Shown: one piece after another, positions 26,409-34,771 of the stretch
How the letters are laid out: each line of letters starts with the position of its first letter
Position numbering within the stretch: the first letter of the stretch is position 1
Source of the DNA: Poriferisodalis sp965231925
Lineage (GTDB): Bacteria; Actinomycetota; Acidimicrobiia; Acidimicrobiales; Poriferisodalaceae
Direction of reading: 5' to 3'
Assembly: GCA_965231925.1 (NCBI GenBank)
Contig: OZ246894.1
Coordinates: 2,604,001 to 2,668,000, forward strand
DNA length: 64,000 nt
Made by a program: the position numbers and the translations under genes
The notes under the pieces: model-generated
Database searches by the model: none
Seen by the model: only the letters and a program-made list of their open reading frames with translations
What the model was told of the DNA's origin: nothing

Positions 26409-27122
26409 GTGCACCAACTCGACTCCCCACGCAGCCTGACGCGAGGCAACTCCGCACGATGGCGTGCTCTTGCCGCGGTGCTGGCCGCCGCGATGCTGGT
26501 CAGCGCTTGCGGTCTGCTGAGCGACGACGAGACCGACGCGACCACGACGACGGCCGCCGACGGCGAGATGATGTCGGACACGACATCGGAGACCGACACA
26601 GGCACGGTCGTCACGGCTGCACCGCCGACCACCGCCGCCGACGCCATGGCCGAGGGCGATCCGTCTGGTCCCAACGTGACGCTCGAATCGAAGCTGTCGA
26701 CTTCGGGTCTGGGGCCGGTGCAGATCGGGCACGCACTCGAAGACGCCCGCACGGCCGCTGGTTCGCTGATGATCGCCGTCCCGGGCGGCACCGACGCCTG
26801 CCGCTACTTCACGGTCCAGAACGGCCCTGAAGGCGTTCGGTTCCTGGCCGTCAACTCCGAGATCGTGCGAGTCGACGTCGACTCCGGCCCGATTACGACG
26901 ATCTCGGGCTACGGCATCGGCTCCACGCGAAGCGAGATCATCGAGGCCTTCGGCGACAGAATCGAAGACGGGCCTGGCCTCTCAGCGATCCAGTATGTGC
27001 CGGTGGACGCCCCCGATGTCGACAAGCGCGTCGTGTGGGAAGTCGACGAAGCAGGTGCGGTGATCTCGCTGCGCGCCGGCCGCCTCCCGCACATCGAGCC
27101 GCGGGTGGCCTGCACCGGCTGA
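26409..27122 (+). CDS. Putative secreted lipoprotein, unknown function
   Basis: About 237 residues with a lipoprotein signal: basic n-region, hydrophobic ALAAVLAAAMLVSAC with the lipobox Cys, then an Asp/Thr-rich linker (TTTTAADGEMMSDTTSETD). The globular part contains LGPVQIGHALEDARTAAG, CRYFTVQNGPEGVRFLAVNSEIVRVDV and GIGSTRSEIIEAFGDRIEDG. This resembles the small actinobacterial lipoproteins that track a conserved IGxxxEE-like repeat, but I cannot name the family. The GTG at 26409 has a GGAAGGG site 8 nt upstream; an ATG at 26367 in the same frame is the alternative. It converges on the M20 peptidase gene. Confidence 0.8.
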   Translation: MHQLDSPRSLTRGNSARWRALAAVLAAAMLVSACGLLSDDETDATTTTAADGEMMSDTTSETDTGTVVTAAPPTTAADAMAEGDPSGPNVTLESKLSTSGLGPVQIGHALEDARTAAGSLMIAVPGGTDACRYFTVQNGPEGVRFLAVNSEIVRVDVDSGPITTISGYGIGSTRSEIIEAFGDRIEDGPGLSAIQYVPVDAPDVDKRVVWEVDEAGAVISLRAGRLPHIEPRVACTG

Positions 27123-27143
27123 GCACTCACCGAGCACTCTGAG

Positions 27144-27169
27144 CCGCCGGGACGTGCGCAGCCCGGCGG
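27144..27169. terminator. Candidate bidirectional hairpin between convergent genes
   Basis: CCGCCGGG and CCCGGCGG form a perfect 8-bp inverted repeat around a 10-nt loop. It sits in the 56-bp gap between the convergent lipoprotein and M20 peptidase genes. There is no T-run, as is common in high-GC genomes. Confidence 0.45.
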
Positions 27170-27178
27170 GGCCTCACA

Positions 27179-28543
27179 TCAGCTGGCGGCGATATCGCCC
27201 AGGTTCTCGATGACGTCAATCCACAGCTGCGTCGTGAGCGCCAGCGATTCGGTGTCGACGCGCTCGTCGTTTCCGTGGAATCGCAGCATGAAGTCGTTGG
27301 AGTTGACCCGGTCGCTGAACAGACCGGCCCCGTAGGCCACGGAGCCCTTCAGCCGGAAGAACCGAGCATCGGTCGCGCCCACGATGAGCTGCGGGATCAC
27401 AGGTGCGCCTGGATGCGCCTTGGCCACGAGGTCGCTCAGCAACTGCCACATCGGCGTGTTCGTCGGCGAGAAGCTGGCCGGGTCGTCGTGAAGATGCTCG
27501 ATCTCGACCTCGTCGAAGAGTTCGCCAAGTGCAGCTCGCAGGTGCTCGTTGACTTCGGTGGGGTCACCAGGTGCCGTGCGAATGTCGACTTCGATCTCCA
27601 CCTTGTCGGGGATGATGTTCGTCTTGTTGCCCCCGCCGACGACGTTGGGGCTGAATGTGGTGTGGCTGCACGCATGCATGTGACGCGCCAAGCCCGGTGA
27701 ATCGATGCCGGCGACGGCGTCGTAGACCTGGGCCGGGTCGAGCAGCGCTTCGCGGGTCTCGTCGTCGACGCGCAGCGTCGAGACGTGGTGCTGCCACATC
27801 TCGGTGAGCTGGGGCGCCGGCCGGTATTCAGCGATCCGCCGGACGATCTCGGCCGCCTTGATCAGGGCATTGTCGGTGCCGAATGGCATGGAGCCATGAC
27901 CGGGTGTCCCGCGGACGGTGAGTCTGCGCCAGCCGATGCCCTTCTCGCCCGCTGCGAGCGTGATCTTGGTGCCCTGTGGCGTGTGGTTCGGCATCCCGCC
28001 GAACTCGGTGAGGACGTAGTCGCACTCGATGGCATCCCAATGGTGCTCCGCCATCCATTTGGCGCCATGGGTGCCGCCCGCTTCCTCGTCGGCCACGCCG
28101 AAATAGATGACGTCACCTCGGGGCCGGTAGCCGCTGCGGGCGACGTAGCGGAATGCCACCGTCATGGATGACGTGAGGTTGAGCATGTCGACCGCGCCGC
28201 GTCCCCACACCTCGCCGTCCACCAGCTCGCCGCCGAAAGGATCGCGGCTCCAGCCGTCTGCGTTGACTGGCACCACGTCGGTGTGGCCCATCAGGCACAG
28301 CTTCGGTGCGGCCGGGTCGGTGCCGGTGATGCGCGCCACGAGGGATCGGCGGCCCGGTTCAGACTCGAAGCTCTGCAGGTCCACGTCGGGGCCTTCGAGA
28401 TAGGTCTCGAGCAGGTCGCTGTTGCGCACCTCTTCACCCGAATCGACCGTGCCGTCATTGACGCAGGCATTGCGGATCATCTGCTGCAAGAGCTCGATGG
28501 TCTCGTTGGTCAGCGCTGGATTGGTGTGGTCAAGGTCGGCCAT
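27179..28543 (-). CDS. M20 family metallopeptidase (dipeptidase/ArgE/DapE type)
   Basis: A 454-residue cytosolic enzyme. Zinc-site motifs are LMGHTDVVPVN (first His), GAVDMLNLTSSM (bridging Asp) and FGVADEEAGGTHGAKW (catalytic Glu and ligand). The dimerisation-domain sequence VRGTPGHGSMPFGTDNA and a C-terminal ligand region VGATDARFFRLKGSVAYGAG follow. It is likely a di- or tri-peptide or acyl-amino-acid hydrolase. The ATG at 28543 is preceded by a leaderless-type -10, and the gene is divergent from an acyl-CoA dehydrogenase. Confidence 0.91.
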   Translation of the reverse strand: MADLDHTNPALTNETIELLQQMIRNACVNDGTVDSGEEVRNSDLLETYLEGPDVDLQSFESEPGRRSLVARITGTDPAAPKLCLMGHTDVVPVNADGWSRDPFGGELVDGEVWGRGAVDMLNLTSSMTVAFRYVARSGYRPRGDVIYFGVADEEAGGTHGAKWMAEHHWDAIECDYVLTEFGGMPNHTPQGTKITLAAGEKGIGWRRLTVRGTPGHGSMPFGTDNALIKAAEIVRRIAEYRPAPQLTEMWQHHVSTLRVDDETREALLDPAQVYDAVAGIDSPGLARHMHACSHTTFSPNVVGGGNKTNIIPDKVEIEVDIRTAPGDPTEVNEHLRAALGELFDEVEIEHLHDDPASFSPTNTPMWQLLSDLVAKAHPGAPVIPQLIVGATDARFFRLKGSVAYGAGLFSDRVNSNDFMLRFHGNDERVDTESLALTTQLWIDVIENLGDIAAS

Positions 28544-28550
28544 GGCAGCG

Positions 28551-28556
28551 ATGCTA
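28551..28556 (-). promoter_or_regulatory. Candidate leaderless -10 element for the M20 peptidase gene
   Basis: On the minus strand TAGCAT ends 7 nt before the ATG at 28543, with no ribosome binding site between them. Confidence 0.4.
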
Positions 28557-28622
28557 GGGCTGGCGCGTCACCCCACGGCTACCGTGAGGGCAGCGAACAC
28601 AGCAAGGGACGCTGCGAAGCCG

Positions 28623-29762
28623 ATGAGCACGACACTTGAGGCCCAAGCCACCGGTAACGAACTCGACACATTCCGTGCTGAGGCCGTGCAGTTCCTGGGC
28701 GAGGCCGTCGAAGCCGGCGAAGCCTGCCCCGCCTACGGAGCCATCTTGGTGCCGGCGCTGCACGACCAGGCACGGCGATGGCAGCGGTACTGCTACGACC
28801 ACGGCTGGGCCGGGCTGCATTGGCCCACCTCCTCCGGCGGCCAGGGGCTGAGCCGAGCGCACACCGGCGTGTGGATGGAGGAGTGCGAGCGGGCGGGCGT
28901 CGCGCCCTACCTGAACCTGCAGGGAATCGTGCTGGCCGGCGAAGTCATCCTGCGCACCGGCACCCAGCGCCAACGCGAGCAATTCCTGCGCCCGATCCTG
29001 ACCGGGGAGATGCTGTGGTGCCAGCTGTTCAGCGAGCCCGGTGCGGGGTCTGACCTCGGCGGACTCGGGACGGCCGCTGTTGCCGACGGCAGCCGCTTTG
29101 TGCTGAACGGCCAGAAGGTGTGGTCGTCGAACGCGCAATTCGCCGAGTACGGCATCTTGATGGCTCGCACGGAGCCCGATGCGCCCAAGCACCGCGGCAT
29201 CAGCTTCTTCTTGCTCGACATGACGCTGCCCGGCATCGAGGTGCGGCCGATCACCCAGATGACCGGTGATCGCGAGTTCTGCGAGGTCTTCTTCGAAGAT
29301 GTCTCGATGCCGGCCGACGCCCTGCTGGGCGAGCGCGGCGGCGGCTGGGGCGTCGCGATGGCGGTGCTCGAAGACGAACGGGGCGGAGCGGGCGCCTCGG
29401 GAGTCATCAGCCTGCGTAAGCGTCTGACCAAGATGATCGAGGCGGCAGGCGACACGGGGCCGCTCGGGAGGCAGTCGCTTGCCGATCTGCTCGCCCGTGG
29501 CAGCGCCCTCGCTGCGCTCATGGAGCTGCACGGCGCCGATCCACGCATGGCGCCGGTGTCCAAGCTCGCGAACAGCGAGCTCGGCTACGACGAAGTCGCG
29601 ATCGGTGCCAGCCTGCGCGGCGCTGAGGCCATGCTCGATTCGCCCGAGACCGAGGCGTTCCTGTACGCACCGGGGATGCGCATCGCGGGCGGCACCAGCG
29701 AGATCCAGCGCAACATCATCGGTGAGCGAGTGCTGGGACTGCCGCGCGAGCCGCCCGCCTAG
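28623..29762 (+). CDS. Acyl-CoA dehydrogenase
   Basis: A 379-residue FAD enzyme. The start at 28623 (MSTTLEAQATGNELD) is chosen because the upstream extension is antisense to the peptidase gene. Family signatures are LFSEPGAGSDLGGLGTAA (FAD/substrate site), NGQKVWSSNAQFAEYGILMARTEPDAPKHRGIS, FCEVFFEDVSMPADALLGERGGGW, and the C-terminal AGGTSEIQRNIIGERVLGLPRE. It would catalyse alpha,beta-dehydrogenation of an acyl-CoA. The LLM oxidoreductase gene follows 69 bp downstream, suggesting a small catabolic operon. Confidence 0.92.
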   Translation: MSTTLEAQATGNELDTFRAEAVQFLGEAVEAGEACPAYGAILVPALHDQARRWQRYCYDHGWAGLHWPTSSGGQGLSRAHTGVWMEECERAGVAPYLNLQGIVLAGEVILRTGTQRQREQFLRPILTGEMLWCQLFSEPGAGSDLGGLGTAAVADGSRFVLNGQKVWSSNAQFAEYGILMARTEPDAPKHRGISFFLLDMTLPGIEVRPITQMTGDREFCEVFFEDVSMPADALLGERGGGWGVAMAVLEDERGGAGASGVISLRKRLTKMIEAAGDTGPLGRQSLADLLARGSALAALMELHGADPRMAPVSKLANSELGYDEVAIGASLRGAEAMLDSPETEAFLYAPGMRIAGGTSEIQRNIIGERVLGLPREPPA

Positions 29763-29831
29763 GGTTGACGGAATTGCCATGTCGCTGCGCCACATCGCAG
29801 CACTGACCGTCGAGCACAGAGGCAGCCCAAC

Positions 29832-31103
29832 ATGACCGTGAAATTCTGCTGGTTCAACTTGATGCCGTGGCCGGACCTGCCCGACGACTTCAAGACTGAG
29901 CACCGTTCGGTGTGGGTCGACATCGACGGGTCGTTATTCGATCCCGAACGCGCCAACGGCGTCTACCACGAGTACATGGACCAGCTCGAGTTTGCCGATG
30001 AGCTCGGCTTCGACGGCATCGGCGTCAACGAGCATCACCAGAACGCCTACGGCATCATGCCGAGCCCCAACATCATCGCGGCAGGGCTTGTGCGGCGGAC
30101 CTCACAGGCGGCGATCTGCGTCATCGGCAACTCGATCGCGCTGTACAACCCGCCGCACCGGGTAGCTGAGGAATTCGCCATGCTCGACTGCCTCAGCGGC
30201 GGTCGCCTCGTGGCGGGTTTCCCGGTGGGCACCCCGATGGACACCAACTTCACCTACGGGCAGATCCCTGCGCTGACCCGCGAGAAGTACTACGAGGCGC
30301 ACGACCTGATCATGGAGGCGTGGACCAACCCCGACGTGTTCGCCTTCGACGGCAAGTACACCCAGCTTCGGTATGTGAACTGCTGGCCCAAGCCGATCCA
30401 GCAGCCGCACCCGCCGATCTACATCCCCGGCGGAGGGTCGATCGAGACGTGGGACTTCTGCCTCGAGCACGAATACAACTACTCCTACCTCAGCTTCAAC
30501 GGCTACCTGGCTGGCCAGACGCTCATGGACGGCTACTGGAACCGGGTGGCCGAGATGGACAAGTCGATGACGCCGGGCCGCGCCGGGTTCGCGCAGATCA
30601 TCTGCACGGCGGCCACCGACGCTGAGGCCGAAGAGCTGTACAGCGAGCACATGCTGTATTTCTTCAACCGCTGCCTGCATGTATTCCCCGGCTTTGCCGA
30701 CCCGCCGGGCTACCGCACGGTCAAGACCATCCAGGCAGGCAAGCTCGACCAGTTCCGCAAGGAGAACCAGGCGCTGTTCAAGCGGCTGACCTGGAAAGAC
30801 CTGGTCGAGGGCGGCTACGTGATTGCGGGCTCGCCGGACACGGTGCGCGAGCGCATGGAGGACATGATCAAGCGGCTTCGCGTCGGCACCGTGTTCTGCT
30901 TGCTGCACATGGGCAACATGCCCGACTGGAAGACCCGCTATTCGAGCCAGCTGTTCGCCGAGAAGGTCATGCCAGGCCTGCGTGGCATCTGGGGCGACGA
31001 ATTCGCCGACGCGGATGACTGGTGGTGCAAGCCCATGGATGAGCGGGTGCGTCCCGAGGACACCATGGCCGACGCCCGCCGCTACCCCGAGGCTCCGGCC
31101 TAG
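29832..31103 (+). CDS. LLM-class flavin-dependent oxidoreductase (luciferase-like)
   Basis: A 423-residue TIM-barrel monooxygenase-type protein. Motifs are FADELGFDGIGVNEHHQNAYGIMPSPNIIAAGLVRRT, VIGNSIALYNPPHRVAEEFAMLDCLSGGRLVAGFPVG and IYIPGGGSIETWDF. These are standard for the F420/FMN bacterial-luciferase superfamily. The substrate is unknown; the pairing with acyl-CoA dehydrogenase and hydrolase genes suggests degradation of an organic compound. An AGGCAG site precedes the ATG. Confidence 0.91.
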   Translation: MTVKFCWFNLMPWPDLPDDFKTEHRSVWVDIDGSLFDPERANGVYHEYMDQLEFADELGFDGIGVNEHHQNAYGIMPSPNIIAAGLVRRTSQAAICVIGNSIALYNPPHRVAEEFAMLDCLSGGRLVAGFPVGTPMDTNFTYGQIPALTREKYYEAHDLIMEAWTNPDVFAFDGKYTQLRYVNCWPKPIQQPHPPIYIPGGGSIETWDFCLEHEYNYSYLSFNGYLAGQTLMDGYWNRVAEMDKSMTPGRAGFAQIICTAATDAEAEELYSEHMLYFFNRCLHVFPGFADPPGYRTVKTIQAGKLDQFRKENQALFKRLTWKDLVEGGYVIAGSPDTVRERMEDMIKRLRVGTVFCLLHMGNMPDWKTRYSSQLFAEKVMPGLRGIWGDEFADADDWWCKPMDERVRPEDTMADARRYPEAPA

Positions 31104-31112
31104 CCGGTTCGG

Positions 31113-31128
31113 GCCCCGAAGACGGGGC
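31113..31128 (+). terminator. Candidate small hairpin after the LLM gene
   Basis: GCCCCG and CGGGGC form a 6-bp stem around an AAGA tetraloop, 10 bp after the LLM stop codon. No T-run follows. It could be a terminator or an mRNA 3'-end stabiliser. Confidence 0.35.
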
Positions 31129-31233
31129 GCCACACGCGAGCAGCGCGCCCGGCGACCGGTCCCGTGCGGTGCGGCTGGCGAATTGCCGCTTCCTTTCTGC
31201 CCTCACCTCACGCAATGGAGACACAGGTCCGAC

Positions 31234-32121
31234 ATGAACAACGATGCGTTCAGCACCCACATCATCACGACGCGGCGGGGCGTGACCACCCCGGTGCGGG
31301 TCTACGAGCTAGCCGATGACGCGGCCGGCGACGTGCGCTCTGGCACTGATCCGGCGGCGACGGTGCTGGCGCTGCACGGTGCAGGCGGCTGGTTGCCGGG
31401 CGAGCCCGTGCTCGACGGTCTGGTCGCGGCCGGGCTGCGGGTGGTGGCACCGGTGTGGCCGGCTTGGAGCGAGCACCAAGACGAGGACCGCCTCTCAGAC
31501 ATGGCTGATTTTGCGTTGCACGGCTGGGACGTGGCCACCGAGATGGGCCTGCTGGAGGGCGACGGCAACAACGAGCTGCACCTGATGGGTCACTCAATGG
31601 GCGGCATGATCGCGGCGGAGATGGCGGCGCTGGCACCCCAGTCTGTGGCTCGCATGGCCTTGCTGTGCCCTGCGGGGATGTGGCTGGGCGATCACCCGAT
31701 CCCCGACATCTTCGCGATGCTCCCCTACCAGCTCGCCGAGGTGCTCTTCGCCGATCCCAACGTGGGCGAGGAAGTGCTGACTGGCGGCGCCGATTTCTCC
31801 GACAATGAGACGCTGACGCGGTTCATGGTGGCCCGGGCCCGCCAGCAGGGCATGGCCGGCAAGATCCTGTTCCCCATTCCCAACCGCAGGTTCTCCGAGC
31901 GGGCGTACCGGGTGACGGTGCCCACGCTGCTGGTGTGGGGACGCCAGGATCGGCTGATCCCGCCGGCCTACGCCGACGCCTGGCAAGCGGCGTTGCCCGA
32001 CGCCAGCGTCGAGTTGGTGGAAGGCGCCGGGCATATGCTGCCCTACGAGCAGCCCGCCGCCGTCGTAGCGGCCGTCACAAAGCACCTCGCCGGGCCAAAC
32101 AAGCGCTTCTCACTGACGTAG
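31234..32121 (+). CDS. Alpha/beta hydrolase fold protein
   Basis: A 295-residue soluble hydrolase. LALHGAGGWLPGEPVLDGLVAAG gives the oxyanion region, MGHSMGGMIAAEMAAL is the nucleophile elbow (Ser in GHSMG), LLVWGRQDRLIPPAYAD supplies the acid, and VEGAGHMLPYEQPAAV supplies the catalytic His. All triad positions are intact. It lies downstream of the LLM and acyl-CoA dehydrogenase genes in the same direction and may act in the same pathway. A GGAGACA element is 12 nt upstream of the ATG. Confidence 0.9.
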   Translation: MNNDAFSTHIITTRRGVTTPVRVYELADDAAGDVRSGTDPAATVLALHGAGGWLPGEPVLDGLVAAGLRVVAPVWPAWSEHQDEDRLSDMADFALHGWDVATEMGLLEGDGNNELHLMGHSMGGMIAAEMAALAPQSVARMALLCPAGMWLGDHPIPDIFAMLPYQLAEVLFADPNVGEEVLTGGADFSDNETLTRFMVARARQQGMAGKILFPIPNRRFSERAYRVTVPTLLVWGRQDRLIPPAYADAWQAALPDASVELVEGAGHMLPYEQPAAVVAAVTKHLAGPNKRFSLT

Positions 32122-32160
32122 CACATACCAGTCTAGCCAGTCAGGCTAGACTGGTATGTG
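32122..32160. promoter_or_regulatory. Perfect 17-bp palindrome, probable toxin-antitoxin operator
   Basis: CACATACCAGTCTAGCC at 32122-32138 is exactly inverted at 32144-32160 with a 5-bp spacer (AGTCA). It sits directly upstream of the antitoxin ribosome binding site, the usual place for the operator bound by a Phd-type antitoxin or toxin-antitoxin complex. It could also fold as a terminator for the upstream hydrolase gene. Confidence 0.6.
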
Positions 32161-32184
32161 TCGTTTCAGAACCTGGAGAACCTC

Positions 32185-32451
32185 GTGGTCAACGTGGATC
32201 CAATGTGGCAGTTGCAGGATGCCAAGAACCGGTTCAGCGCCGTTGTCGATGCCGCGATGGAAGGCGAACCTCAGCGGGTGACACGCCGCGGCCGACCCGT
32301 TGTCGTCGTGGTGGCGATCGATGAATTCGAGCGACTGTGCCGGCTGGACAGCGCAGCTGCGCCGACGTTCGGCCGCCTGCTTGCTGCAATACCGACCGAT
32401 GACGGCGAATTCGAGCGCCTCAATGTGTCTCCTAGGGACTTTGAGGGGTGA
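32185..32451 (+). CDS. Phd/YefM-family antitoxin
   Basis: An 88-residue protein. The GTG at 32185 is chosen because GGAG lies at proper spacing and the product then begins VVNVDPMWQLQDAKNRFSAVVDAA, the canonical Phd N-terminus. A GTG at 32158 would put the start inside the operator palindrome. VTRRGRPVVVVVAIDEFERL completes the DNA-binding and dimerisation fold, and the C-terminal tail should wrap the toxin. Its stop overlaps the toxin GTG by 4 bp (GTGA). It should neutralise the PIN toxin and autoregulate from the palindrome. Confidence 0.9.
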   Translation: MVNVDPMWQLQDAKNRFSAVVDAAMEGEPQRVTRRGRPVVVVVAIDEFERLCRLDSAAAPTFGRLLAAIPTDDGEFERLNVSPRDFEG

Positions 32452-32861
32452 GCTTCCTTCTCGACACCGATGTCCTCTCAGCGCTCCGCCGCCACGATCG
32501 ACACCCTTCGGTCGTCGCCTGGCTGGAGAACCAGCGAACCGCCGACCTGCATCTCAGCGTCGTGACCATCGGCGAAGTCGAACGCGGCATTGCCCGTCAA
32601 CAAGATCGCAACCCGGCATTCGCCCGAGAACTCGCTGACTGGCTCGACAAGATCCTCACCTGGTACGGCGACCGCGTGCTCCCGCTCGACATCGGGACTG
32701 CCCGGCGCTGGGGCCGGCTCTCGGCAGCTCTTGGGCACGCAAACGCCGATCTGCTGATTGCCTCCACTGCACTTGAACACGGCCTTGTTGTCGTCTCTCG
32801 CAACACTCGCCACTTCGAACCAACCGGAGTGGAGGTCATCAACCCTTTCGCGGCGTCTTAG
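32448..32861 (+). CDS. vapC: PIN-domain toxin (VapC family)
   Basis: A 137-residue predicted RNase. PIN acidic residues are in place: D6 and D8 in SFLLDTDVLSALRR, E in TIGEVERGIARQ, and D in ANADLLIASTALEHGL, with VVSRNTRHFEPTGV at the end. VapC toxins cleave tRNA or rRNA; the target here is unknown. The gene is translationally coupled to the Phd antitoxin. An IS1380-family element begins at the base right after its stop codon, and the stop itself is part of the CTTAG target duplication, so the coding sequence is intact. Confidence 0.9.
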   Translation: MSFLLDTDVLSALRRHDRHPSVVAWLENQRTADLHLSVVTIGEVERGIARQQDRNPAFARELADWLDKILTWYGDRVLPLDIGTARRWGRLSAALGHANADLLIASTALEHGLVVVSRNTRHFEPTGVEVINPFAAS

Positions 32862-34492
32862 CCTGAATCCACCGGTTGGCTTGGTGGCGGTGTGGGTGCG
32901 CGTCCACCAGAAAGGCCTCCTGACGTGGCATTTTGCCGTTGACGAAGAGTCGGCGTGATGCCATGACGGGAGGCACTTTCTGTGAGCGACGTTAGTCGGG
33001 GTTTGGATCGGGTCGAGGCTGTGTTCGACGAGGAGTCTTTGGTCGCCGATGCGGGGTTGTTGTTGGCGGGGACTTTGGCGGCCCGGCTGGGCTTGGAGAG
33101 CTTGATCGATGAGACGGTGAGGACGCCGCGGTCGGGCCGCGGTTCGGGAGCCAAGGTGCTCACCGCGGTGTGCTCGATGCTGGTGGGCGGTTCGTTCTTT
33201 TCGGACGCGGACCGGCTGCGGGCCGGCTCGGCTGGGTCGGTGGTTGGGTTCGTGCCTGTGGCGCCGTCGACGTTGGGGACGTTCGCGAGGTCGTTCACGT
33301 TCGGTCATGTGCGTCAGCTCGACCGCGCCCAGGAGCTGGCGTTGGGCCGCGCGTGGGACGCAGGCGCCGCCCCTGCGGCCGAGCAGATCACGATCGATGT
33401 CGACTCGACGATCCGCGAGGTGCACTCCGACGCGAAGCAAGGCGCCGCCTATGGGCATACGCGCACGCTGGGCTATCACCCTTTGGTCGCGGTGCGCGAC
33501 GACACCGGCGAGATATTGCATTCGCGGATGCGCAAGGGGTCCTCCCAGAAAGGACACCTGCGGTTCGTGTCCGAGACCGTCGCCAGGACGCGGCGGTTGG
33601 CGCCACAGGCGGCGCTGACGCTGCGCGCCGACGCAGGGTTCTTCTCCTGGGACCTGACCGACAGGCTCGACAGGCTCGACGTGAGGTTCCTGATCGCTGT
33701 GGGCCGCAACCCCGCCATAGACAAAGCGATCGCAGCGATCGAAGACGACGAATGGACCCCGATCGGCTACACCGACGACGGCGAGGCACACGTCGCCGAG
33801 ACGACGTTGACCTCGAGCCGACGCCGCCGCGGCAAGCCCGCTCGCACGGTGCGGCTGGTGGTGCGCCGCACCCGCATCGTCGGCGAGCAAGCCGACCTGT
33901 TCCCCCACTGGCGCCACCACGCCGTGGTCACCGACATCGACGCCGACACGCTCGACACCAAAACAGCCGACGCTTCTTATCGTTCCCACGCACGCGTCGA
34001 GCTCGCGATCAAGGACCTCAAAGCCGGCGGCCTCGCGCACAGCCCCTCGGGCAGGTTCGCGGCGAACGCCGCATGGCTCGCCTGCGCCGCTTTGGCGCAC
34101 AACATCGCGCGCTGGACCGCCCGCATCGGACACGTCCACGACCCACGAAAGCTCACCGTCGCAGCCACCCTCGCGCGCCGCCTGCTCACCATGCCCGGCC
34201 GGCTCGTCAACCGCAGCGGACGGCCCACCCTGCGGCTCCCAGCCCGATGGCCCTGGGCCCACACATTCACCGCCGCTCTCGACAAGATCCGAAGCCTGCC
34301 CCAACACTGCTGAACCATCACAGCGTCACGCCGCGCCGCGCAGCACACCCCCCAGCCGCAGCACACAACCCGACCCCACAAGCCGAACCGGGCACCCCAC
34401 GCCCATCCGCGAGCCGGCACCCCCAACGCCGCCCACACCACACCACCGCCAGCCCCAGACCCCGCCAGACCCGCCCCACCGGTGGATTCAGG
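32862..34492 (+). mobile_element. Complete IS1380-family insertion sequence (1631 bp)
   Basis: The terminal inverted repeats begin CCTGAATCCACCGGT at 32862 and end with its complement at 34492. They are flanked by identical CTTAG at 32857-32861 and 34493-34497, a 5-bp target duplication. One transposase gene fills the element. Because the duplication and ends are perfect, the insertion is probably recent. Confidence 0.88.
32982..34313 (+). CDS. IS1380-family transposase (DDE)
   Basis: A 443-residue protein. It starts with GTG behind GGGAGG. DDE-type features include ITIDVDSTIREVHSDAKQGA (first Asp), LRADAGFFSWDLTDRLD (second Asp region) and SHARVELAIKDLKAGGLAHSPSGRFAANAAWL (Glu region), typical of IS1380. 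It looks full-length and undamaged. Confidence 0.92.
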   Translation: MSDVSRGLDRVEAVFDEESLVADAGLLLAGTLAARLGLESLIDETVRTPRSGRGSGAKVLTAVCSMLVGGSFFSDADRLRAGSAGSVVGFVPVAPSTLGTFARSFTFGHVRQLDRAQELALGRAWDAGAAPAAEQITIDVDSTIREVHSDAKQGAAYGHTRTLGYHPLVAVRDDTGEILHSRMRKGSSQKGHLRFVSETVARTRRLAPQAALTLRADAGFFSWDLTDRLDRLDVRFLIAVGRNPAIDKAIAAIEDDEWTPIGYTDDGEAHVAETTLTSSRRRRGKPARTVRLVVRRTRIVGEQADLFPHWRHHAVVTDIDADTLDTKTADASYRSHARVELAIKDLKAGGLAHSPSGRFAANAAWLACAALAHNIARWTARIGHVHDPRKLTVAATLARRLLTMPGRLVNRSGRPTLRLPARWPWAHTFTAALDKIRSLPQHC

Positions 34493-34759
34493 CTTAGACA
34501 CCAGGATCGCCCGCCCCAATCCAGGGAAGACCGGACGCTGAACAGCTCAGGGAAGAGCCAATACGGTTACTTGCTGGGGCAGAAACGAGTACGGCGAGGC
34601 TGACGCGCCGTCGGGCAAGTTTGTTGCGATTTCTGCCTCCGCGAGCCGCGAGCACTCGTGCGGAGTTAGAACGGACCGCTCCGTATTCTGCTGGGCGAGG
34701 TGTCTGTGCTAGAACCGCATTTGTTCCCGTGCATACACGCCATTGCATGTAGAGTTCGC

Positions 34760-34765
34760 TAGAAT
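34760..34765 (+). promoter_or_regulatory. Candidate leaderless -10 element for the AAA/DUF4143 gene
   Basis: TAGAAT ends 6 nt before the ATG at 34772, with no Shine-Dalgarno sequence. The 260 bp between the IS1380 right end and this site hold no recognisable gene. Confidence 0.45.
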
Positions 34766-34771
34766 TTCCCA

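Noticed and set aside
32158..32184. GTG 32158 as the antitoxin start
   Set aside because: It lies inside the operator palindrome without a ribosome binding site; GTG 32185 has GGAG at proper distance and gives a canonical Phd N-terminus.
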